Origin: a virus
Length of the DNA stretch: 33,384 nt
Strand: one strand, 5' to 3'
IMG/VR virus record: IMGVR_UViG_3300005581_000070
Location: 1-33,384 of that record
In this document: positions 23,113 to 31,446 of the stretch, piece after piece
Numbering within the stretch: the stretch's first letter is position 1
Layout: every line of letters begins with the position of its first letter
Notes under the pieces: generated by a model
Databases searched by the model: none
What the model saw: the letters and a program-made list of their open reading frames with translations, nothing else
Told to the model about the DNA's origin: nothing
Position numbers and translations under genes: made by a program

Positions 23113-25473
23113 TTAGAATGCATCTGTGCTTTCGGTAAAGTCACTTCCGGTTCGATGAATACTGAATTCAAGGAACATAAATTCAACTGCTCTAGTTGGT
23201 TGTACACCAATTCTTGCTCTAAACTCATTCCTATCGATCACATCGGAAGTGTTGAGTTCGGCATCGGCCTTAATTTTAAAATCTGTAATACCTCGGTCAG
23301 TCTGAACTTCTTGAAGAATTACAGTTGCAAGTCTTACGAATTCTGCTCTAAATTCTTCATCATGAGGTTCAAATAGTAAGGATCGGGACTTTACCTTGAT
23401 CTGCTTTTCAATGTAAAACATTAAGCGTCTTACATTTACACGATCCAAGGCTGTAGGCCTTCTCTGCAAGGTTTTTTGGCCCCATACACAGAAACCTTCG
23501 GCATCTGCGAATTGAATGATCGGATTGATGCAGTTTCGGTAACCATACATCAAGTCTCTTTCTTCTTGGGTTGGTCTTGCATAAACATCGTTGATTCCAG
23601 GAACAAGACCACGGGTTAAGCCAGCTGGCGCAAACCATGGACGAGCAAGGCGGTCGCTTTGTGCATACACAGCCATTACAGATCCACTTGGTGGTGCCCA
23701 GATATCAACTCTGTTATAATTGTCACGGATGCGAACCCAAGGCCAGTAAAGCGCACCAAAGTCACTATCGAATCGAGTGGAGTTCAACGGATGAGTTCCA
23801 TTTTGCCATGCAATGATTTCATTTACAGTCAAGCCGAATGGAGCATCGATGATTGCCATGCAATCCATACGGAAATTTTGACACATGTAAAGCAACTCGG
23901 TTACAACAGTTGTGCTGCTATGGCCAGGAACTGCAACAAGGTCAATGTCAAACGATTCAGATTCGCTGACTGCATACAAGCCGCTATAGGCAACAGAGTT
24001 ACCAATCAACAGTGCGTCTTGCTTGTCTGGATCGGATGGTATACCATCGGAGCCACCAGAAAGATTGTAAGTTCCATCAGCTGGGCCTGCAAGGATGTCA
24101 GTATTGTCAATCACACGGATGTAGTCAGAAACTAGTGATAGATAGCTGCCAACATAGAATGTGCTAACGGGATCCTTGGTAAGCTGTCCCCAAGATTCAA
24201 CTTGACTACCATTGTTGTAAATTTCAAATACCCAGTTTCTGTCACGGGTATTGTTCTTTACTACAACTTGCGTGAAGTTACCTTCGATACCATTGGTGTC
24301 AGCGGTAACCATAAAAGCGATATCATTGTTGTTATTTGAGTCGCCATTGATTCTTCCATAGGTTTCATCCGCAGCATCACCAGTTACGCCCGTTGGGCTT
24401 ACGCCAATCTTAGTTGTGGTTGAAAGACCAAAGATTTGTTCTGCGGTGCTAGTTGGTTTGATACGCAGGCGTGCGTCACGACCATGATGCAGTGTATAGA
24501 AGGATAGTGATGTGCCACCCTCAACAGCTGCAATCCAACCGCCAGGAAGGGCTCCGCCATTGGATACTTTCTGGTTGTTGAACTCTTCAGCGACTTCATT
24601 TGCAGTCCAGCTGCTTCCTTCAAGATCGGCAAGGCTAATGGTTTGAACAATGTTGTCAATCAACACATTGTCAGTTCCATCAACAACGATTTCAAGTGTA
24701 AGGCCGGTGTAGCCATTGAGATCGTATACGCCTGGGGTTTGGTAGCCAACATTAGGAAACATTGACATGGATCCAATAACTGATGCGGTTAACATCCCAG
24801 TTCCAAGACCAGTAGGATTTCCTTCGGATACGAGTCCACCATAAATGGCATTCTGCACGGATACAAATTCAAGTTCTGCACTTGGTCCATATGCCCATTT
24901 GCTGCGTACACTAATAGTTGCACTATCGCTTTCGTAAAACTCAATTCCATCATTCTGAATGTCAATTTGGTCATTTAAGGTATTGACGAGTTCAGTAACG
25001 GTATAAGTATCCTCAAGAACAACAAGTGTTCTCTCGCTGAGAGTTCCATTAAGTCTCCATCTAAAGAAGGAGTCTTGGTCAAATGTGTATGGTCCAGCGG
25101 TCGCAGATTCAACTTCAATGATTGTTCCAGCTGCTGGAACATTAATTTCTGCAACCGTTGCAGATTCGTCGCTTACTGGATCGGTATCAGCCACACGAAC
25201 CACATAAAGTTCGTTAGCAACCAAGAGGTATGCTTCCGCTGCGTAGATCAAGTATGGATCGCCAGTTTCTGGATGGGGATTTCCAAAAGTCCTTCTCAGC
25301 TGTCTCTGAGAAGCAATTACAGTAGGAAGATTAATTGGGCCTTTGCTGGCAAATCCAATTAAAGCAGCCCTGTGTAGTGTCTGTTCTGGCAGAACAAAGC
25401 TAAGGTCTTTTTCTGCAATTCTAACACTAGGACTAATTGTGTTCGATGGTGGAAACCCTTTTAAAATCGCCAT
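23113..25473 (-). CDS. 18: Tail sheath protein, T4 gp18-like
   Basis: 786 residues (T4 gp18 is 659). It starts MAILKGFPPSNTISPSVRIAE, a typical sheath N-terminus, then has LIGFASKGP and TVIASQRQLRRTFGNP (early conserved domain). A central Gly/Thr/Asn-rich insert follows, and the conserved C-terminal sheath domain lies in about the last 270 residues: DCMAIIDAPFG, YWPWVRIRD, a PWFAPAGLTRG block, NPIIQF, VRRLMFYIEKQIK and the C-terminal EFMFLEFSIHRTGSDF arm. The protein polymerises around the tube and contracts on infection. GGGAGAA ribosome site. Followed at once by the tail-tube gene. Confidence 0.95.
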   Translation of the reverse strand: MAILKGFPPSNTISPSVRIAEKDLSFVLPEQTLHRAALIGFASKGPINLPTVIASQRQLRRTFGNPHPETGDPYLIYAAEAYLLVANELYVVRVADTDPVSDESATVAEINVPAAGTIIEVESATAGPYTFDQDSFFRWRLNGTLSERTLVVLEDTYTVTELVNTLNDQIDIQNDGIEFYESDSATISVRSKWAYGPSAELEFVSVQNAIYGGLVSEGNPTGLGTGMLTASVIGSMSMFPNVGYQTPGVYDLNGYTGLTLEIVVDGTDNVLIDNIVQTISLADLEGSSWTANEVAEEFNNQKVSNGGALPGGWIAAVEGGTSLSFYTLHHGRDARLRIKPTSTAEQIFGLSTTTKIGVSPTGVTGDAADETYGRINGDSNNNNDIAFMVTADTNGIEGNFTQVVVKNNTRDRNWVFEIYNNGSQVESWGQLTKDPVSTFYVGSYLSLVSDYIRVIDNTDILAGPADGTYNLSGGSDGIPSDPDKQDALLIGNSVAYSGLYAVSESESFDIDLVAVPGHSSTTVVTELLYMCQNFRMDCMAIIDAPFGLTVNEIIAWQNGTHPLNSTRFDSDFGALYWPWVRIRDNYNRVDIWAPPSGSVMAVYAQSDRLARPWFAPAGLTRGLVPGINDVYARPTQEERDLMYGYRNCINPIIQFADAEGFCVWGQKTLQRRPTALDRVNVRRLMFYIEKQIKVKSRSLLFEPHDEEFRAEFVRLATVILQEVQTDRGITDFKIKADAELNTSDVIDRNEFRARIGVQPTRAVEFMFLEFSIHRTGSDFTESTDAF

Positions 25474-25476
25474 AGT

Positions 25477-25704
25477 CTATTCTCCCTTTTTTGACAAATA
25501 ATTATTCGGTACCTGTTTGACAGAGATTAATCCATCATTGACTGCTCTGTCTATGTATTCAGTTGCTCTTTCATCTTCTAAATAAAAAATATTTTTTCCA
25601 CATCCGGTGCCTGGGATGTTTAAGCAAGTGAATGAGCGAGGGGACTTCCTTGACCTTATAATCAACTGGACTGGAGATCGATGCTTGTTTTTAATTTCTA
25701 ACAT
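25477..25704 (-). CDS. Small hypothetical protein between sheath and sheath-terminator genes
   Basis: 75 residues: basic N-terminus (MLEIKNKHRSPVQLIIRSR), central NIPGTGCGKNIFYLEDE and an acidic C-terminus. No family recognised. It has a good ribosome site (AAAGGAACTT) and lies between gp15-like and gp18-like genes with gaps of a few bases, so it is expressed with the tail operon. A tail structural or assembly role is inferred from position. Confidence 0.78.
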   Translation of the reverse strand: MLEIKNKHRSPVQLIIRSRKSPRSFTCLNIPGTGCGKNIFYLEDERATEYIDRAVNDGLISVKQVPNNYLSKKGE

Positions 25705-26687
25705 TTAAGTTCCTTTGCACTTTCTTCCAATCTCGCCATAACCTCATGTATCTGATCTTCGGTTAACCCATCAACCAAGTCTATCTTGGTTTTGAGCACC
25801 GCTTTTTGTCTGGTGATCGGTTGAGGTATATAGGTCTCAGTAGTCATTTGAAACTGATATTTTATAATTCTAATTGCTTGATCACCTGGTTCGTATTCCA
25901 GATTGTTGGCAATAGAGTCAAGTTTTACTATAATCTCATACGGAACGCCAGTCACCGTTATATATGCCGTTTGGCTAAATTTTAACAAAATTTGCTCTAG
26001 AATTTGATTCATGTCTTCCATGTACATAGTCCATGCGTACAATGTGTATGATATATCGACTGGTATACCTCTTGCAAAACCGAATACTGTATCACGATTA
26101 TATTTTTCACTCGTGGTAAAGCCTGGCTTGTTGTCTTCACGCAAATATCTTCTGTAATCCAGAGCTTTATGGTAAACATATCTATTGGTGTTAAACTGTA
26201 TATCGCTATCATGTATGGCGAGCATTGGCAACTTGATCCTATCTACGACTAGTGTTTCGTCCTTGCGTACATTGTCAAGAAGTATTGCTGCAACAGCTTT
26301 TTCTTGTGTTCCCCAAATTATTGGTATTGGGTGCGCCTTGCCATTCTCATCAATCACAACGATATTTGTAAAAAGGTCACGCATTGCGTCATCGCAACCC
26401 CTCTTTGCCTTCGAGTACCTGTAAATGGTATTTCTGTTTGGCTCTGCCGTGTCATTCAATATCTGACCGGTCTGCATAGGGTCGCAGTTTGCGGCGCTAC
26501 CAAGACCAACTTTTTTATTGGTTGTGTCTTTGAGCCAGTTCAATGACTCATCATTTACCGCACGGCTATTTGTTGCGTTTCCTGGGTCACAATTCTCTGG
26601 AACTGGATCGTTGTTGGGGTTATAATGCAGCGGACTCTTCGAGTTACACTCATTGAGTCCTTTGGATGGATGGTTGATGTCGTTCAT
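25698..26687 (-). CDS. 15: Tail sheath terminator/completion protein, T4 gp15-like
   Basis: 329 residues from ATG 26687, chosen over a GTG at 26693 because AAGG is spaced correctly only for the ATG. The first 80 residues are Asn/Pro/Asp-rich. The conserved part resembles T4 gp15: RDLFTNIVV, PIPIIWGTQEKAVA, a DRIKLPMLAI block, YTLYAWTMYMEDMNQILEQIL (compare the gp15 FTRYEDDMFQIVEQIL), and RIIKYQFQMTTETYIPQP. gp15 caps the top of the tail and joins it to the neck. The neighbour sheath gene supports this. Confidence 0.78.
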   Translation of the reverse strand: MNDINHPSKGLNECNSKSPLHYNPNNDPVPENCDPGNATNSRAVNDESLNWLKDTTNKKVGLGSAANCDPMQTGQILNDTAEPNRNTIYRYSKAKRGCDDAMRDLFTNIVVIDENGKAHPIPIIWGTQEKAVAAILLDNVRKDETLVVDRIKLPMLAIHDSDIQFNTNRYVYHKALDYRRYLREDNKPGFTTSEKYNRDTVFGFARGIPVDISYTLYAWTMYMEDMNQILEQILLKFSQTAYITVTGVPYEIIVKLDSIANNLEYEPGDQAIRIIKYQFQMTTETYIPQPITRQKAVLKTKIDLVDGLTEDQIHEVMARLEESAKELKC

Positions 26688-26704
26688 GTTCACCTTACTT
26701 AGTT

Positions 26705-27607
26705 ATGAGGCACACTACCAAAATGTCTGAAAGTATTAGAGTAAAGTATCGCTCATGGCATAATGCAAGTCCGCCAAAACCGATAAAATTAAGTATTCCA
26801 GGTTGGAGTGGCTGTGATCACACGCACAAAACTGGCAGTAAGGCTCAACCATGGCATTGCCAACCATTTGTGGATGGTTCAATATATGGCTTGGAGCTTA
26901 CTTACCCATTTTCTACCGAATGTCATGCGGTGATGCGTGATGGTAAAATGTGCTTTGAAGGCGACTTCACAATTGAAAATGAGATCACAAAGCCACAAGG
27001 AGTGACACTTCCTCCATTTGCATGTTTTGCTGATGGTCACTTTGGCATGACATCGTGCCTTGATATCGAAGTTCCAGATGCGCAAGTGCTTAGGCTAGAG
27101 TCACACCCAAGATTCTACACCGACACTACCGGAACGGTTCCATGTGTCGTTCCAGGTCACTTACAGACAAGCTGGTGGCCAAAAATATTTTTTGTTGTGT
27201 TTAAAAACCCAGCAGAGGGACAGCGTTACATATTTCGTAGCAATGAGCCATATGCCCAAGTTCTTATAATTCCAAAGAAGGTGTCCTATGATATAGAAAA
27301 GATGACCGACAAGGAAGTATATCATCGTGGATACCTTGATGGCGCCATTGCAGACAACGCAAGAAGTATCGCTGGTCAAACATGGCACTCTGAAGGTGGA
27401 CATCAATTCGATGATAAGTATAAGAAGCTATCCACTGTTGCAGCGAAGAATGGATGTCCCTATGTTGGAAAGCACATTGAAATAGTTAAGTCCAAACCAA
27501 GAGGAAACATCAGGAGAAAACTCCTCAAAGGAAAAAATGAAGATCCCGGCGTACAAGCTCACGAAAAAGAGCGGGGGCATAAGCCCCCTGATATTCATGG
27601 AAAATAA
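26705..27607 (+). CDS. Hypothetical protein rich in His, Trp and Pro
   Basis: 300 residues, inserted on the plus strand between tail genes. Strong, conserved-looking blocks: SIPGWSGCDHTH, QPWHCQPFVDGSIYGLELTYPF, LESHPRFYTDTTGTVPCVVPGH, and TSWWPKIFFVVF with EPYAQVLIIPKK. The pattern resembles proteins of the DUF6065 kind; I am not sure of membership. Start could be ATG 26705 or ATG 26723; neither has an ideal ribosome site. The C-terminal 70 bases overlap another frame (27537). No enzymatic motif I can name. Not a virion protein by any visible sign. Confidence 0.7.
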   Translation: MRHTTKMSESIRVKYRSWHNASPPKPIKLSIPGWSGCDHTHKTGSKAQPWHCQPFVDGSIYGLELTYPFSTECHAVMRDGKMCFEGDFTIENEITKPQGVTLPPFACFADGHFGMTSCLDIEVPDAQVLRLESHPRFYTDTTGTVPCVVPGHLQTSWWPKIFFVVFKNPAEGQRYIFRSNEPYAQVLIIPKKVSYDIEKMTDKEVYHRGYLDGAIADNARSIAGQTWHSEGGHQFDDKYKKLSTVAAKNGCPYVGKHIEIVKSKPRGNIRRKLLKGKNEDPGVQAHEKERGHKPPDIHGK

Positions 27608-27701
27608 TCTGCCAAGGCCGATTATGCCAAGACTCTTAATTGTAAAGATTAATCCGCCCAACATTGTAGCTCAGCAGAACTTCACTATTGTTGTGGAGTA
27701 G
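27537..27701 (+). CDS. Small 54-residue protein overlapping the previous gene
   Basis: ATG 27537 with AAAGGA 5 bases upstream, reading to TAG 27701. The peptide begins MKIPAYKLTKKSGGISPLIF and continues with a Pro/Arg/Ile-rich strand-like segment ending NFTIVVE. It overlaps the previous gene by 71 bases in a different frame and the convergent gene 27685 by 17 bases. Amino-acid composition and ribosome site favour translation; below usual length cutoffs. Confidence 0.5.
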   Translation: MKIPAYKLTKKSGGISPLIFMENNLPRPIMPRLLIVKINPPNIVAQQNFTIVVE

Positions 27702-28128
27702 CCCCAGCTCCAGGTGCTAATGGTGGTGTCGCAGCAGCCATTTGTCCCGCTTGCGCTTGTGCCATTGCTGGATCTGGTTGTTGCGGTGCTGCATCTGCTG
27801 GTTTATCACCTTTATCTGCACTCGCATCAGCATCCATCGATCCATTGTCCTTTAAAAATTCTTCTATTTTTGCACGATTGTCATCGTCAAGGCTATCCAT
27901 TGCCGACTTCATGATCTGCAAAAGCTTCTCAAATTCGGCATCATGGGCTGGATTTGATGTCTGTTTTTCAGCTTGTTGCTCAGGAGTTGCGTCGGGTGCT
28001 ACGGGATTGGCTGGTGGCTGGACTGGTTGTGGTTGACCAGGTTGGCCAGAAGCTTGCATTGGTCCGTCTTGCTCGTTGATTGATTTTTCCCGTCTTATCT
28101 TTTCCATAAATTCAAAGAATGATTTCAT
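27685..28128 (-). CDS. Pro/Gln/Ala-rich protein with capsid-targeting-like N-terminus and I-N-E site
   Basis: 147 residues. Starts MKSFFEFMEKIRREKSINEQ: the MK-x-F-x-x-F pattern of T4 internal proteins, with I-N-E followed by Q as in the 12385 gene and matching the gp21 cleavage consensus. Residues 23-57 are Pro/Gln-rich linker, then a helical acidic block (EKLLQIMKSAMDSLDDD) and an Ala/Pro/Gln-rich C-terminus. Strong ribosome site (AGGAGAAATA). Lies in the head/neck region, consistent with an internal protein packaged in the head. Confidence 0.75.
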   Translation of the reverse strand: MKSFFEFMEKIRREKSINEQDGPMQASGQPGQPQPVQPPANPVAPDATPEQQAEKQTSNPAHDAEFEKLLQIMKSAMDSLDDDNRAKIEEFLKDNGSMDADASADKGDKPADAAPQQPDPAMAQAQAGQMAAATPPLAPGAGATPQQ

Positions 28129-28136
28129 TATTTCTC

Positions 28137-28679
28137 CTATACAATTTTTATTTTAAGGTCTGGTTGTTTTTGAGTTACATCACCCTCACCTGTGGTGACT
28201 GACTCTTGGAATCTTTGACATACAAGTTCAAGTCTGAGTGCGCCCCAAAGTTTAAATTCTCCGAGGTTTCTCTGTACTATCATCCAGTTCTCTCTCAAGT
28301 GTGGGCTGAACATTCTTGAGCCAATCTTTGGAGGATGACCTATTGTCTTTAAGGTAGTTCTGTAATTTACCTCAAAAACCATCTCGTCTGGGCTGTCTAT
28401 GCCAAATGGAGACAACTCATTCTGTGATGGTATTGGCTCATATGCACACCATAGTTGAATTGGGTTATTGCTGAATATCTTGCCTCTATCTTCAAGGTAT
28501 AGTGGATCAACGGTCTGCTGCTGGATGAAAACTTCATAGTAGTACAGTGGCGAACCACCCCGCATCAAAGACTCTTGATCCCATTGATTGAACAGATCAT
28601 GCTCTGGTGCAAGTGGGTTGAATTGTTGCACACTCCCTAGCGTCTGATAACATGTTCCATCAAGATTTCTAAGAGCCAA
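28137..28679 (-). CDS. Probable neck protein (T4 gp14-like)
   Basis: 180 residues from TTG 28679, chosen over GTG 28691 because GGGAGGAAAG is at the proper distance only for the TTG. Conserved-looking blocks: HDLFNQWDQESLMRGGSPLYYYE, KIFSNNPIQLWCAYEP, DEMVFEVNYRTTLK, GSRMFSPHLRENWMI and KLWGALRLELVCQR. The MRG...YY...E...F pattern and overall order resemble the N-terminal part of T4 gp14, which joins head and tail. Lies beside the tail genes. Confidence 0.6.
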   Translation of the reverse strand: MALRNLDGTCYQTLGSVQQFNPLAPEHDLFNQWDQESLMRGGSPLYYYEVFIQQQTVDPLYLEDRGKIFSNNPIQLWCAYEPIPSQNELSPFGIDSPDEMVFEVNYRTTLKTIGHPPKIGSRMFSPHLRENWMIVQRNLGEFKLWGALRLELVCQRFQESVTTGEGDVTQKQPDLKIKIV

Positions 28680-28721
28680 CTTTCCTCCCACTCAATTGAT
28701 TCAATAACTTTTATTGTTTTT

Positions 28722-29993
28722 TTATTTGCCTATTTCGTCTGGAGTCTCTGGTAATTTAAGGCCTTTATCTTGCAAACTTGAATCAGTAATTTTTTTCAAA
28801 CCTTCCCATATTTTACTGTAGATGTCTTTAATTTCGCTTTTTGGAACATCTTCTTCATCATCAATTTTTTCATTGCGATCATAATCCATACCCATAACTA
28901 TTCTACCAATAAAAGGAAATACTACATTATTTCTCAAATCATTTATTACAGGATCTTTTAATATTATACTTCCTTTTTCATCTGTAATACCTCCAAACTT
29001 TTTCTCTAGAATATCCCTAAAAAACTTTGAAGCTGAGTTGTTTGCTTGTGGTAAATATTTCACAAATGATATAATAGTTTTTACTACAACATCGATACCA
29101 ACAAAATTTGAAAATTTTGGTTTAGAATCTAAAATTGAATTTTTAAATGATTCTGAATTTTCCATTGCTGCAATTACTTTATTTGAAATTTCTTTTATAA
29201 AATTATCAGGTGAATCACTTGATGGTTCTAGAATTTGCCATGGTTCTAGTTCTGACTTTTGCCCAATTTTTTTACCACGATCAAGTGAATAGGAATCATC
29301 ACTAACACCCATTGCTTTGTCTTGTCCTTTCTTTTTGATATTTTTTAAAGTAGATATTCTAATGTCACTTTCGAAAGAAGCTTTTGTTTCTCTTTGCAAC
29401 AATGTGTCAGTTGGATTGTTGCTTGCCATGATTGCCAGAAACATACACCTATTTAAGTCACCCTTCCCAAAAGCGTTGTATATATAAGAATTCGGTAATA
29501 TTGCCTTTAAATTTCTTGGCACAGCAAAAACATGTTCTTTTCTTGCTTCTACTGGCAACAAAGTTCCATCACTTAAATTACTTGATTTTTTGTCCATGGC
29601 GGCCCATAAAAAATTAGAAAAATCAAGCAATCCCAAGTGTTCTCCTGTAAATTTCACAAACTCATCTTTGGCTTTTTCGGCAAACAATTCATTCATAGAT
29701 TTTCCTGTTGCTTTTTCTTCAGGAGTGATTTTTCTTTTTAAAGCTGGAATGCTTTCAATGGAACTTCCATGCCGGCTCAGTTCTAAGGCAATTTGCATGG
29801 GCGAACTATTTTTCATTTGATTAGCAAAAGATTTAATGATTTCTTCGAAATCTAAATCGATCAGTTTTGCATGGTCGATGTGTAAAGCATCATAATTTTC
29901 AAGAAAAAATCTTTTTAAGCTCAAACTACTGAGGAGTATGTCAAGTTGTGTTTGAGCGTTTTCATTGAACCATTTTGAGAATTGCAATAACAT
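28722..29993 (-). CDS. Hypothetical protein with capsid-targeting-like N-terminus
   Basis: 423 residues from ATG 29993 (AAAGG ribosome site 7 bases upstream; a TTG just before is unlikely). Starts MLLQFSKWFNENAQ, a variant of the F-x-x-(F/W)-x-E pattern with an F-N-E that could be cleaved. The rest is mostly helical, with an acidic EF-hand-like DYDRNEKIDDEED segment near the end that may bind metal. Codons are AT-rich. No family recognised; internal head protein is possible. Confidence 0.72.
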   Translation of the reverse strand: MLLQFSKWFNENAQTQLDILLSSLSLKRFFLENYDALHIDHAKLIDLDFEEIIKSFANQMKNSSPMQIALELSRHGSSIESIPALKRKITPEEKATGKSMNELFAEKAKDEFVKFTGEHLGLLDFSNFLWAAMDKKSSNLSDGTLLPVEARKEHVFAVPRNLKAILPNSYIYNAFGKGDLNRCMFLAIMASNNPTDTLLQRETKASFESDIRISTLKNIKKKGQDKAMGVSDDSYSLDRGKKIGQKSELEPWQILEPSSDSPDNFIKEISNKVIAAMENSESFKNSILDSKPKFSNFVGIDVVVKTIISFVKYLPQANNSASKFFRDILEKKFGGITDEKGSIILKDPVINDLRNNVVFPFIGRIVMGMDYDRNEKIDDEEDVPKSEIKDIYSKIWEGLKKITDSSLQDKGLKLPETPDEIGK

Positions 29994-30013
29994 CAAACAC
30001 CTTTATGTTTTCT

Positions 30014-30042
30014 ATAAAAAAAAATGGGAGACGATGTCTCCC
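30014..30042 (-). terminator. Intrinsic terminator after the 30060 gene
   Basis: GGGAGAC (30026-30032) and GTCTCCC (30036-30042) form a perfect 7-base stem with a 3-base loop; on the minus strand it is followed by nine T residues (30016-30024). A textbook rho-independent terminator, ending the transcript of the gene at 30060-30488. Confidence 0.88.
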
Positions 30043-30059
30043 TGGAGTATCAATATTGT

Positions 30060-30488
30060 TTAATCAAGGCTGATCCTTGGGCTGATAGCGATTTGACCAC
30101 CACCAGATGGTAGAATAAATGGTGCACCGCTGAATCTTTCGAGCCACAGAAGTTCTGGCGAACCACCTATGGTAGTTACATAGTAACCATAGACAGTCAC
30201 AGCAGTGGTGAATGTAAATGTCTGTTCGCTATACACAGCTGTTGTTGTTCCGGCAACTTGTGTAGTCGTCCAACTTGATCCCACCAAAGTTACTGGGGTG
30301 TACCCAGTTGCTCCAACAGCTTCCGTGATGGTCGACTGTGTTGTGCCCTCGGCTGGTGTCAAGTTGTTTGTGAACAGCCTAAGAAGTCTTCCGCCTCCAG
30401 CTGGTCCAGCAGAGCCATCTGTCGATAGCATATTGGTAAGATATTGTAGCATTAAGATTTCGCCAATGTCCGGTACAAGTAAACTCAT
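30060..30488 (-). CDS. Probable virion structural protein
   Basis: 142 residues. Starts MSLLVPDIGEILMLQYLTNM, then LLRLFTNNLTPAEG and a Thr/Val/Gly-rich beta domain (TLVGSSWTTTQ, FTFTTAVTVYGYYV) ending GGGQIAISPRISLD. This layout is common to small tail or head decoration-type phage proteins (inference from pattern, no exact family). AAGGAG ribosome site. Flanked by a promoter-like octamer upstream and a terminator downstream, so it is probably a single-gene transcript. Confidence 0.72.
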   Translation of the reverse strand: MSLLVPDIGEILMLQYLTNMLSTDGSAGPAGGGRLLRLFTNNLTPAEGTTQSTITEAVGATGYTPVTLVGSSWTTTQVAGTTTAVYSEQTFTFTTAVTVYGYYVTTIGGSPELLWLERFSGAPFILPSGGGQIAISPRISLD

Positions 30489-30511
30489 ATATTTTCTCCT
30501 TGTGACTTATG

Positions 30512-30519
30512 TATTTATT
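30512..30519 (-). promoter_or_regulatory. Possible T4-type late promoter (AATAAATA)
   Basis: AATAAATA, one base from the T4 late consensus, lies 24 bases before the minus-strand ATG at 30488, a normal spacing. A gp55-like sigma factor is encoded in the window. The second copy of the octamer is at 12917-12924. Confidence 0.42.
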
Positions 30520-30564
30520 TAGAACGACTTTGGTGTTTTTTTCCAACTTTTCATTAAATAGGGT

Positions 30565-31155
30565 ATGGTTATCAAAAACAGAGATGGATCTGTCTACAAG
30601 CTCAATAGTCCAAACACATTGATGAAAGACCAGAGATTCTGGACTGATTACAAGTTTCATAACATGAAATGGAAGCAAACTATTACTGAGGGTGAAGCCG
30701 AAGTCGATAGGTTACAGACTGATTTTGTTGTTAAAGATTCATTTTTGGAAGAACTTGCATCTACTGCACCACTTCGTGAAGAGCAACCAATCGATCCAGA
30801 ACCAAAAGCTCCACAAATTAAGACAAAAAAAGAAAAAGTTGGAGATCCTCTTGCTGGCATACCACGGTGTTTCATTTATTGCCTACCAGCATCTGTACAA
30901 CAAAAAAGAGACAGTCTTTATGATGATAGTTATGTGTCTATAAGCTATGGCGATCCATTTTCTCTTGAAGGTGTAATCACAGAAGAAGATGATCTTTTTG
31001 TAAAATTTTGGACAACCGCAGACATATCAAGGGAGAGCGTTGTTTTTCCAAAAAATAATTATAAAAGATGGTGGAAAATTGTTAGTTCAGAGCCAATCCA
31101 TGGTGGCAAATTGTATGTCTGCGCACCTTCAAGCTACCAGCCACACTTTGAGTGA
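30565..31155 (+). CDS. Hypothetical protein
   Basis: 196 residues. Starts MVIKNRDGSVYKLNSPNTLMKDQ. A Lys/Glu/Pro-rich linker (about 70-95) separates two parts; the C-terminal part (DPLAGIPRCFIYCLPAS, GDPFSLEGVITEEDDLFVKFW, RWWKIVSSEPIHGGKLYVCAPS) is beta-rich and looks like a folded domain. No family recognised. Inserted on plus in the head/neck module. The start has only a short AGGG motif. Confidence 0.7.
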   Translation: MVIKNRDGSVYKLNSPNTLMKDQRFWTDYKFHNMKWKQTITEGEAEVDRLQTDFVVKDSFLEELASTAPLREEQPIDPEPKAPQIKTKKEKVGDPLAGIPRCFIYCLPASVQQKRDSLYDDSYVSISYGDPFSLEGVITEEDDLFVKFWTTADISRESVVFPKNNYKRWWKIVSSEPIHGGKLYVCAPSSYQPHFE

Positions 31156-31157
31156 TT

Positions 31158-31427
31158 CTAGTTTGTTCTTCCAGTTATCTTGACATCATAACCAAGTTGG
31201 GCAAGCTTTTCACGCTGTTCTTCAACTGCCTTCATGAAGCCTATCTCATAGATGTCTACCATCATTTGTAGAAAGTCCTTGGTGTCTTTTTCTGTTACCA
31301 TGGAGTGACTAATTCGCTCGACAATCTGTTCATGCTTGGCATACCTGTCACGCAGCAACTCAAACATCGTCTTCTTGATGAAGTGTGTTTGTGGGTTTGA
31401 AAATAAGCTCATTAATCCGTTTGACAT
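31158..31427 (-). CDS. Small helical hypothetical protein
   Basis: 89 residues, largely alpha-helical (HFIKKTMFELLRDRYAK, FLQMMVDIYEIGFMK) with charged faces and a short C-terminal strand. AAGGT ribosome site. Follows the large 31447 gene and lies 2 bases from the convergent plus-strand gene at 30565. Function unknown; role in head or neck by neighbourhood only. Confidence 0.68.
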   Translation of the reverse strand: MSNGLMSLFSNPQTHFIKKTMFELLRDRYAKHEQIVERISHSMVTEKDTKDFLQMMVDIYEIGFMKAVEEQREKLAQLGYDVKITGRTN

Positions 31428-31446
31428 TTTTAGTACCTTATATTTT

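Noticed and set aside
27531-27545. A +1 frameshift joining the 26705 gene to the 27537 frame
   Set aside because: Would need a +1 slip with no known +1 site; the second frame has its own ATG and AAAGGA ribosome site.
28700-28716. CAATAA/TTATTG inverted repeat near 28700 as a terminator
   Set aside because: Short A/T-only stem without a following T-run in the direction of transcription.
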